Source of the DNA: Acidimicrobiaceae bacterium
GTDB lineage: Bacteria; Actinomycetota; Acidimicrobiia; Acidimicrobiales; Ilumatobacteraceae
Direction of reading: 5' to 3'
NCBI GenBank assembly: GCA_003154135.1
Contig: PMCN01000173.1
Coordinates: forward strand, 16,387-21,508
DNA length: 5,122 nucleotides
Positions 1 to 5,122 of this stretch are shown here, piece after piece. Each line of letters begins with the position of its first letter. Position 1 is the first letter of the stretch. The notes under the pieces were generated by a model. It was not told the origin of the DNA. It worked only from the letters and a program-made list of their open reading frames with translations, and did not search any database. Both the position numbers and the translations under genes were made by a program.

Positions 1-456
1 CTGGTCTACAAGCCCATGCTCGAGCTGTTCGACTTCCTCAAGGGTCATGACTTCCGGGTGTTCGTGTGCTCGGGTGGAGGTCGGGACTTCATGCGGGTCT
101 TCGCCGAACAGACCTGGGGGATCCCAAAGGAGCACGTCATCGGGTCCGCGTCGGAGTACGAGTACACCGGCGGCGCGATCGTGCGGACCGACCGGATGCT
201 CGGCGGGCTGGCGCTGGGGGCCGGAAAGCCGGCGCACATCTACGCCCAGACCGGCCGACTGCCGGTGTTCGCGGGCGGGAACGCCGACGTCGACATCGAG
301 ATGCTCACCTGCGCAGGGTTCGCGTTGCTGGTCAACCACGACGACGCCGACCGCGAGTATGCGTACACCGACGCCGCGGAGAAGTCGCTCGCGCAGGCCA
401 AGGAGCTGGGCTGGACGGTCGTGAGCATGAAGGACGACTGGACCACGGTGTTCTAG
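1..456 (+). CDS. HAD-superfamily hydrolase (phosphatase), 5'-truncated by window edge
   Basis: This is the C-terminal 151 residues of a haloacid dehalogenase-like hydrolase, open from base 1 in frame 1 to the TAG at 454-456; the true start lies upstream. HAD motif II is seen as VFVCSGGGRDF, with the Ser at fragment residue 24. A candidate motif III lysine is in GAGKP (K76). Motif IV is seen as GGNADVDIEML, with the acidic Mg2+-site residues D96 and D98. The nucleophile motif I (DxDGT-like) must lie off the left edge and cannot be checked. The tail (REYAYTDAAEKS, then GWTVVSMKDDW) matches my memory of a HAD group annotated as phosphoserine-phosphatase-like or non-specific acid phosphatase. Substrate is unknown. 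There is no signal peptide or membrane segment in the visible part. It is followed after 38 nt by the 2H phosphoesterase on the same strand, so the two are probably cotranscribed. Confidence 0.85.
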   Translation: MVYKPMLELFDFLKGHDFRVFVCSGGGRDFMRVFAEQTWGIPKEHVIGSASEYEYTGGAIVRTDRMLGGLALGAGKPAHIYAQTGRLPVFAGGNADVDIEMLTCAGFALLVNHDDADREYAYTDAAEKSLAQAKELGWTVVSMKDDWTTVF

Positions 457-482
457 CCGCCCGGCCAACGACCAGCCACGAC

Positions 483-490
483 GGAGAAGG
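483..490 (+). promoter_or_regulatory. Ribosome binding site of the 2H phosphoesterase gene
   Basis: GGAGAAGG lies 4 nt upstream of the ATG at 495 (5 to 11 nt, depending on which bases pair with the anti-SD). It is a strong Shine-Dalgarno match and fixes this ATG as the start, although the frame stays open upstream to about position 66 inside the HAD gene. Confidence 0.75.
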
Positions 491-494
491 ACTC

Positions 495-1139
495 ATGACT
501 GACCTGACGGCCATCGACATCCTGATCAACCCGGACGAGGTCGCGCTGGCTCGGGCCCGTGCGGTCAACCAGCGCATGCGCCGCAGCGTCCCTAGCGGGT
601 TCGCGCTCGATGCCACCCACGCGCCGCACATCACCACGTTGCAGCGCTTCGTGCGCACCGCCGACCTCGACGAGGTGTTCGACGCCGTCGAGAAGGCGAT
701 CGCGGAGACCGATGTCCCAGCCCTGAAGCTGCGCGCCATCGCGATCCGGCACGCCGACTGGGGTGTTCCCGGGCAGGGCCTCGCGGTGCTCCAAGTGCAG
801 CCCAACGACGCGGTGCTGGACTACCAGGCGCGGCTGCTGGCCGCCGTCTCGCCCCACGTCGAGTCAGGCGGAACGGCGGCGGCGTTCGTGACCGATGCCG
901 AGGATCCTGACATCAGCCCGACCACGATCGGCTGGGTCGAGGGCTTCGTCCCTGCGCAGATAGGGGCCTCCTACATCCCGCACATCACGGTCGGCTTCGC
1001 CACCCTCGACGACCTGAAGGAGATCGAAGCCGCTGCGTTCGACGCGTTCGACGTGCACCCTGCCAGCGCGGCCGTCTACCACCTCGGGAACAACGGGACA
1101 GCCCGCCGGCTGCTGAAGACTTGGCCGCTCGGCAGCTAG
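495..1139 (+). CDS. 2H phosphoesterase superfamily protein (2'-5' RNA ligase family)
   Basis: The protein is 214 aa and complete, from the ATG at 495 behind a good Shine-Dalgarno to the TAG at 1137-1139. It carries the two HxT tetrapeptide motifs that define the 2H superfamily: HITT (H45, T47) and, 118 residues later, PHITVGFA (H163, T165). These two His/Thr pairs face each other in the fold and act on 2',3'-cyclic or 2'-5' phosphodiester bonds in RNA ligase/cyclic phosphodiesterase relatives. The length is within the usual range for stand-alone 2H proteins. No signal peptide or membrane segment is seen, so it should be cytoplasmic. The true substrate cannot be read from the sequence; 'RNA ligase' is a family label, and hydrolysis of a cyclic phosphate or another small phosphodiester is as likely. 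Its neighbour is a HAD phosphatase, which could remove a phosphomonoester left by such a reaction (inference). The last codons form the left arm of the hairpin at 1124-1153. Confidence 0.85.
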   Translation: MTDLTAIDILINPDEVALARARAVNQRMRRSVPSGFALDATHAPHITTLQRFVRTADLDEVFDAVEKAIAETDVPALKLRAIAIRHADWGVPGQGLAVLQVQPNDAVLDYQARLLAAVSPHVESGGTAAAFVTDAEDPDISPTTIGWVEGFVPAQIGASYIPHITVGFATLDDLKEIEAAAFDAFDVHPASAAVYHLGNNGTARRLLKTWPLGS

Positions 1140-1153
1140 TTCTGCCGAGCGGC
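1124..1153. terminator. Perfect 12-bp inverted repeat between convergent genes, probable bidirectional terminator
   Basis: The left arm GCCGCTCGGCAG (1124-1135) and right arm CTGCCGAGCGGC (1142-1153) are exact reverse complements separated by the 6-nt loop CTAGTT. The stem is 10 G/C pairs of 12 and should be very stable. It sits where the + strand 2H gene and the minus-strand sulfatase gene meet, 11 nt beyond the sulfatase stop. The 2H stop codon lies inside the loop. No T-tract follows on either strand, so this is not a textbook intrinsic terminator; U-poor hairpins are often proposed as terminators in high-GC actinobacteria. An mRNA 3'-end protecting role is an alternative. Confidence 0.65.
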
Positions 1154-1164
1154 GCCGCGCCGCG

Positions 1165-3540
1165 TCAGTCGCGCTTCATCATCGCGATGGCTTCCTTCTC
1201 CAGATCCAGGTACGGGTCGCCGGAGACGTCGATGATGACCTGCTCGATCGTCCCGCCGCTGAAGGCCCAGGGGCGGCTACCGGGGTAGTCGAGCGTGACT
1301 GGTGCCCCGCCGTCCCGACCGATGTTCAGTCCCTCTCCGCAGAGGTTGAACTTGCCGTTCTGGATCTTGCCCTGCATCGACCCGGCCTGCGTCCCATCAA
1401 CGAACAGAGCGAACGTGCCCGTGGTCTCGGCGGGCGTCTGACCCGACTTCGTGAACTCCACCCCCACGACGCAAGGTCCGGTGGGCAGCGCGGCGTCGGC
1501 GACGAGCTCCTGGGCCGCAAGGCCGAGGTAGTTGTAGTTGTACTTGAGCCGACCGTCCTTGATGTAAAGGGCGTGGCCGCCGAACTGCGCTCCGTGGGCG
1601 AAGATCACCCCGCTGGCATCGGAGGTCAGGTCCACCGACGCGGCGATCGTGAAGGACCGACCGCGGACGTTGACCGCGACGGCCTCGGGTACCTCGAGGG
1701 TGTTGGGGTAGTAGACGTAGCGGTCGCGGGGTGGGCTCATCTGCGGTCGCGGGGTGGTGAGCACCTCGATCGCGGTGCGGTCCTCCAAGGGCAGCCCGAA
1801 GAACTGACCGGCCTGGCTGTACCACAGCGCGATGAGCTCGCGGAGTAGTTCCGGGTGCTCGGAGGCGAGGTCGTGGACCTCGGAACGGTCCTCCTGCACG
1901 TGGTACAGCGCCCACTGGTCCTCTGCGAAGTGCGACCAGTCGGACGGTGCGCCGGCGTGCAGGGCCTCGGCTTTCCAGCCGTCACGCCAGATGGCCCGCG
2001 TGCCCAACATGACGTAGAACTGGCTTGGCTTCTGGGTTTCCGCTGCGCCCTCGTCGAAGGAGTACCGGAAGCTGGTGCCCTCCAGCGGCCACTGCGTGTA
2101 GCCCTTCACTACCTCCGGCGGCTCGATGCCCAGGCACTCGTAGACCGTCGGGACGATGTCGGAGCAATGCGTGTATTGGTCGCGGAGCTCGCCCTTGGCC
2201 TTGATTCCCTTGGGCCAGTGCACGACCATCGGGTCGGCAACTCCGCCCTCCCACGTGTGCCGCTTGAACATCTTGCACGGGGTGTTGAAGGCCATCGCCC
2301 AACCGGTCGAGTAGTGGTTGTAGGTCTCCGGCGAGCCCAGCTTGTCGAGCATCGCGAGGTTGTCCTTCATCTCCGGCAGGACGCCGTTGAAGAAGAAGTT
2401 CTCGTTGATCGACCCGTCGGGGCCGCCCTCGCCGGACGCGCCGTTGTCGGAGATCCAGACGATCAGCGTGTTGTCCAGCTCACCTGTCTTGTCGAGATAG
2501 TCGATGACCCGACCGATCTCGTGGTCGGTGTAGCTGCAGAGGCCCGCGTAGACCTCGGCCATCCGAACCATGATCTGCTTCTCGGGCTCGGACAAGCTGT
2601 CCCATGGGCGTACGAGGTCGAACGGCGACTGCTCCTTGCCGTCGACGCTCTTCAGCCCGGCCAGCGGGTTGATCGGCCCCAGCTCAGTGCTCGTCGGGAC
2701 GATCCCCATCTTCTTCTGGTTGGCGAGGATCTTGTCCCGGATCGCCTCGTAGCCCTCGTCGAACACCCCCTTGTACTGGTCCGCCCACTCCTTCGGCGGA
2801 TGGTGCGGGGCGTGGTTGGCTCCGGGGCAGAAGTACATGAAGAACGGCCGCTCGGGCGCGACCTGCTTCGCATCGGCGATCATCGAGATCGCGTGGTCGG
2901 CGAGGTCCTTGGACAGGTGGTACTTGTCACCCAGCCCCTCGGCCCACTCAGCGGCGTCCTTCGGGGGGTCGTACGGCTGGTCGACGAACTGCTGGTCCTG
3001 GACCAGGTCGGGGTACCAGCTGTTGGTCTCGCCACCCAGGAATCCGTAGTACCGCTCGAATCCGCGCCCGGTGGGCCAGTTGCGCTTCGACGACGCCATG
3101 TTGGTCTCGTCCTCTGGAACGCAGTGCCACTTGCCGCACATGTAGGTGTTGTACCCGCGCTCCCCCAGCACCTCGGCGATGGTCGCCGTCTCGAACGGGA
3201 TATGCCCGTTCGACCCGGGGAACCCGGTGGTCGCCTCGGCGATGCACGCCATTCCGACCGTCGTGTGGTTCCGACCGGTCAGCATCGAGGCGCGGGTCGG
3301 CGAGCAGATCGCCGTGGTGTGGAACTGCGAGTACCGAAGACCGTCGTCGGCCAGCCGCTGCATCGTCGGAGTCTGGATCGGGCCACCGAACGGCGACAGG
3401 GCCCCGAACCCGGTGTCGTCCCACACGATGAACAGGACGTTCGGCGCGCCGGGCGGAGCCTTGGGCTGCTCGTAGGGCGTCCAGTCCGGGACCGAGTCCC
3501 GGACGTCAAGGTTGATGATCCCCTTGAACGGCTTGGTCAT
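1165..3540 (-). CDS. Type I (formylglycine) sulfatase, large arylsulfatase-like, with C-terminal beta-sandwich-like extension
   Basis: The protein is 791 aa and complete (ATG at 3540-3538, TGA at 1167-1165); it should hydrolyse organic sulfate esters. The core (about residues 33-580) keeps the family's active site. The metal-binding pair is D41-D42 in WDDTGFG. CSPTR carries C79, the residue converted to formylglycine, and R83. GKWH gives K137 and H139. APHHPP holds a His (H246 by pattern). SDNG gives D365-N366, and K426 stands five residues before the Glu of WEGG. Residues about 610-775 form a second, Gly/Thr/Asn-rich part with alternating hydrophobics (for example GHALYIKDGRL), resembling a LamG/concanavalin-like sandwich. 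Size and layout match the near 790-aa mycobacterial AtsA/AtsD-type arylsulfatases rather than the ~540-aa Pseudomonas AtsA. The N-terminus is polar (MTKPFKGIINLD), with no Sec or Tat signal, so a cytoplasmic site is likely. Maturation needs a formylglycine-generating enzyme, not encoded here. Substrate unknown. It is probably the last gene of the minus-strand operon. Confidence 0.93.
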   Translation of the reverse strand: MTKPFKGIINLDVRDSVPDWTPYEQPKAPPGAPNVLFIVWDDTGFGALSPFGGPIQTPTMQRLADDGLRYSQFHTTAICSPTRASMLTGRNHTTVGMACIAEATTGFPGSNGHIPFETATIAEVLGERGYNTYMCGKWHCVPEDETNMASSKRNWPTGRGFERYYGFLGGETNSWYPDLVQDQQFVDQPYDPPKDAAEWAEGLGDKYHLSKDLADHAISMIADAKQVAPERPFFMYFCPGANHAPHHPPKEWADQYKGVFDEGYEAIRDKILANQKKMGIVPTSTELGPINPLAGLKSVDGKEQSPFDLVRPWDSLSEPEKQIMVRMAEVYAGLCSYTDHEIGRVIDYLDKTGELDNTLIVWISDNGASGEGGPDGSINENFFFNGVLPEMKDNLAMLDKLGSPETYNHYSTGWAMAFNTPCKMFKRHTWEGGVADPMVVHWPKGIKAKGELRDQYTHCSDIVPTVYECLGIEPPEVVKGYTQWPLEGTSFRYSFDEGAAETQKPSQFYVMLGTRAIWRDGWKAEALHAGAPSDWSHFAEDQWALYHVQEDRSEVHDLASEHPELLRELIALWYSQAGQFFGLPLEDRTAIEVLTTPRPQMSPPRDRYVYYPNTLEVPEAVAVNVRGRSFTIAASVDLTSDASGVIFAHGAQFGGHALYIKDGRLKYNYNYLGLAAQELVADAALPTGPCVVGVEFTKSGQTPAETTGTFALFVDGTQAGSMQGKIQNGKFNLCGEGLNIGRDGGAPVTLDYPGSRPWAFSGGTIEQVIIDVSGDPYLDLEKEAIAMMKRD

Positions 3541-3590
3541 GTCTGCTTCTTTCGCCTGGTCCTGGGAACGGATTCCGTTGACGGTGGAGA
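3541..3590 (-). other. 50-nt spacer between TRIC and sulfatase genes with weak RBS
   Basis: Read on the minus strand, the sulfatase ATG is preceded by the purine-rich GAAAGAAG (3553-3546) five nt upstream. This is a weak Shine-Dalgarno-like site, the only candidate for this start. I see no convincing hairpin terminator and no paired -35/-10 promoter in the gap, which favours read-through from the TRIC gene. Confidence 0.5.
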
Positions 3591-4400
3591 CTAGTTAACC
3601 GACGCGTTCTGGTCGACGGCGAGCCCGAGGTCGTGCATCTCGCGGACCGACTTGCCGGCGAGCTTGCGGCCGAGCAGCGGGCGGCCGTCGCTGTGCTGGT
3701 AGACACCTGCTGGCTCCTTGGCGAGCGGCTCCTCCCAGCCGCGGTACAGAGCGAGCAAGCGCACGGTGAAACCGACCACGAACGCGATGCCGGCCGACCA
3801 CCAGGTGCCCAGCCCGGCCGCGTCGCAGGCCACCCAAATGGCGCCGGTGAGCAACGCGATTCCGACGAACCACTCGCCCCGGATGAACTGCTTGGGCGGT
3901 ACCCCGCTGGACACGTCGATGTAGTACCGACCGGCGGTCGGCCCGATGACCGCGATCAGCAGAACCCCCAGGACCGGCAACCCGGCCGAGACCGCCGCAG
4001 ACGCTCCCGCGATCGCGTACCACGGCAGCGAGAACGAGGTCATGAACTGGAACAGGCCCTCCCTGAACAACATGCTGTCGTTGTAGGCGAGCTTGTACCC
4101 GATGACCCCGGCGATCAGGCTCAGCGTGATGTACGCCGGGTTCGTGAACGCGCCGGGCACCTTGTTGAGGATGACGTCGCGTGTGACCCCACCGCCGATG
4201 CCACCGAGCAGGGCCATGAGCAGCACCCCGACGATGGTGAAGTTGCGGTAGTGGTCGGGGCGGCGGGCCAGGATGGCGCCGTTGAGCGCGTTGGTCGACG
4301 CGGCGATCAGGTCGATGGTGGTGAACGACCCGGTCCACTTCCAGCCGGTCCACCAGTTCACGCTGGTCGCCGCGGTGACGGCGTCGAGGAGGTGCGTCAT
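3591..4400 (-). CDS. TRIC-type (UPF0126, YicG/YadS-like) cation channel family membrane protein
   Basis: The protein is 269 aa, complete, from the ATG at 4400-4398 to the TAG at 3593-3591. The start is fixed by a 1-nt overlap with the upstream gene's stop (TGATG) and by GGAG seven nt upstream; the frame stays open further upstream only as an out-of-frame shadow of the transporter gene. Seven hydrophobic segments are visible, at about 26-45, 54-72, 88-105, 119-139, 141-158, 176-196 and 200-221. This matches the 3+3+1 plan of prokaryotic TRIC proteins. The first repeat carries the signature GGIGGGVTRD (66-75), followed by VILNKVPGAF, as in this family. The equivalent point of the second repeat reads GPTAGRYYIDVSSGVPP (153-169), which departs from the usual GGxxRD. 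A hydrophilic tail (about 222-269) makes the protein longer than typical ~200-220-aa members. Family members studied as homotrimers conduct monovalent cations; the role here, beside a transporter and a sulfatase, is unknown and may be charge or ion balance. Confidence 0.85.
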   Translation of the reverse strand: MTHLLDAVTAATSVNWWTGWKWTGSFTTIDLIAASTNALNGAILARRPDHYRNFTIVGVLLMALLGGIGGGVTRDVILNKVPGAFTNPAYITLSLIAGVIGYKLAYNDSMLFREGLFQFMTSFSLPWYAIAGASAAVSAGLPVLGVLLIAVIGPTAGRYYIDVSSGVPPKQFIRGEWFVGIALLTGAIWVACDAAGLGTWWSAGIAFVVGFTVRLLALYRGWEEPLAKEPAGVYQHSDGRPLLGRKLAGKSVREMHDLGLAVDQNASVN

Positions 4401-4402
4401 CA
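4400..4402 (-). other. 1-nt stop/start overlap (TGATG) between transporter and TRIC genes
   Basis: The transporter's TGA (4402-4400) shares its A with the ATG of the TRIC gene (4400-4398). This arrangement usually signals translational coupling and cotranscription. A GGAG Shine-Dalgarno (minus strand 4411-4408) lies seven nt before the ATG, inside the transporter's last codons. Confidence 0.8.
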
Positions 4403-5122
4403 GTGAGCTCCGGAGGTCGATGGCTGAGGTTGCGGGGCTCGGCGCCCGAGTTCGATACCGATGCCGAACATGAGGAACGTGTCGATCAGGGCGAAGACGA
4501 GGGCCGGTGCGAGATAGGCACTGTTGCCTGACAGCTGGGTCGTGATGATGATCAGCCCGATCGGCTGGAACCTCATGCCGGTGACCATCGCGCCGGAGAT
4601 CGCCGTGGAGCGATCCTTCAGGCCGATGAGGGCCCCCAGGCCCATGAACACCAGGATCATCACGCTCGCAGCGACGAGGACCCAGGACCCGAGCAGGCTG
4701 ACGATGTCGCTCCAGTTGACCGCGATGCCGGTCGCGATGGCGAGGTAGAGCGCGATGTTCGAGATCTTCTCCAGGCCCTGCTTCCACGCCTCGGCGTGCT
4801 CGGTGTAGCGAGCGTGCCCGGCGAGCCCCAGCACGAGGGGCACGAGGACGAGGATCAACAGGTCCTTGATGATCATCGACGCGCTGACCGAAGCACCGGT
4901 CACGACGGCGCGAGCCCACAGGGGCGCGGCGACGATGTTGACGAGCTGCAGCACGATCACGAGCGACACGGCCAGCGCCATGTCGGCACGCTTGGCCAGC
5001 TGCGCCGCCTTCAGCCCGGCCGGCCCAGCCGACGCGATGCACACCAGCACCAGCCCGACGACCTGGTCACTGGTGATCGGGAAGAGCTTGGCCAGCCCCC
5101 AGGCGACGAGCGGCACGATGAT
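4400..5122 (-). CDS. Bile acid:sodium symporter (BASS/SBF)-like transporter, N-terminus cut by window edge
   Basis: The last 240 residues are visible and the frame is still open at base 5122; the GTG at 5116-5114 is an internal Val codon (visible residues start I-I-V-P), not a persuasive start. Hydrophobic segments lie at about 21-33, 48-70, 85-101, 122-136, 143-168, 187-196 and 202-224, so this is a polytopic inner-membrane protein. The family call rests on overall shape and two places. GPAGLKAAQLAKRADMALAV (33-52) fits the crossing helix region where BASS proteins have PGGxxSN, then an Arg/Asp turn. STAISGAMVTGMRFQPIGL (172-190) fits the second crossing helix, usually close to ETGMQN. In both, residues normally linked to Na+ binding are replaced, so Na+ coupling is doubtful. 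Family substrates are organic anions such as bile acids, sulfated steroids and keto acids. The gene leads into the TRIC gene with a 1-nt overlap. The tail RRAPQPQPSTSGAH is short and polar. An alternative is another 10-TM transporter of the same fold (ACR3/SBF-like clan). Confidence 0.7.
   Translation of the reverse strand: MIVPLVAWGLAKLFPITSDQVVGLVLVCIASAGPAGLKAAQLAKRADMALAVSLVIVLQLVNIVAAPLWARAVVTGASVSASMIIKDLLILVLVPLVLGLAGHARYTEHAEAWKQGLEKISNIALYLAIATGIAVNWSDIVSLLGSWVLVAASVMILVFMGLGALIGLKDRSTAISGAMVTGMRFQPIGLIIITTQLSGNSAYLAPALVFALIDTFLMFGIGIELGRRAPQPQPSTSGAH

Noticed and set aside
66..494. Upstream in-frame extension of the 2H gene into the HAD gene
   Set aside because: The extension is Arg-rich shadow sequence of the HAD frame; the ATG at 495 has its own strong Shine-Dalgarno and begins the conserved part.
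453..857. Minus-strand open frame of 134 codons opposite the 2H gene
   Set aside because: No motif, Arg/Gly/Val/Asp-rich composition, and antisense to a gene with two well-placed HxT motifs.
1855..3594. Long open frame (579 codons) on the + strand opposite the sulfatase gene
   Set aside because: The translation is a low-complexity mix rich in Val, Leu, Arg, Gly and Asp with no motif, as expected antisense to a GC-rich gene; the sulfatase on the other strand has a full catalytic motif set.
3578..3599. TTGACG followed by an AT-richer patch containing ACTAGT and GTTAAC on the + strand
   Set aside because: It looks like a -35 box, but there is no -10-like hexamer at 16-18 nt and it would transcribe antisense to the TRIC gene; most likely chance around the TRIC stop codon.
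3633..4406. Open frame of 257 codons on the + strand opposite the TRIC gene
   Set aside because: It is Arg/Gly/Asp/Gln-rich without recognisable motifs and is antisense to a clear membrane protein gene; a high-GC shadow.
4401..5042. Upstream in-frame extension of the TRIC gene (would give 483 aa)
   Set aside because: The added part is Arg/Ala/His-rich and overlaps the transporter gene in another frame; the overlapping TGATG start with GGAG is far better.

Overview
The window is high-GC DNA packed with genes, with strong G/C bias at third codon positions, short gaps and a 1-nt stop/start overlap. This suits an actinobacterial chromosome. The sulfatase's resemblance to the large mycobacterial arylsulfatases (AtsA/AtsD type, recalled, not searched) points the same way. 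Genus cannot be fixed from the sequence. There is no mobile element, CRISPR array, tRNA or rRNA.

Layout: two genes on the + strand fill the left fifth. They are the C-terminal part of a HAD-superfamily phosphatase (cut by the left edge) and, 38 nt later, a complete 2H phosphoesterase ('2'-5' RNA ligase family') with two HxT motifs. They converge on a minus-strand gene set that fills the rest. A perfect 12-bp hairpin at the junction probably serves as a terminator for both directions.

The minus-strand set, in transcription order from the right edge, is: a bile acid:sodium symporter (BASS/SBF)-like transporter (N-terminus outside the window); a TRIC/UPF0126-type 7-TM channel protein whose ATG overlaps the transporter's stop by one base; and, 50 nt further on, a 791-aa formylglycine-type sulfatase with a C-terminal beta-sandwich-like extension. 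Order, spacing and overlap suggest one operon. A sensible but unproven reading is uptake of an organic anion, possibly a sulfate ester such as a sulfated steroid or aryl sulfate, followed by cytoplasmic desulfation, since the sulfatase has no signal peptide. The TRIC protein may balance ions or charge.

Most of the window is ordinary gene content from known families. The points worth a second look are the transporter-channel-sulfatase gene set, the missing canonical Na+-site residues in the BASS-like protein, the degenerate second repeat motif of the TRIC protein, and the convergent hairpin that holds a stop codon in its loop.
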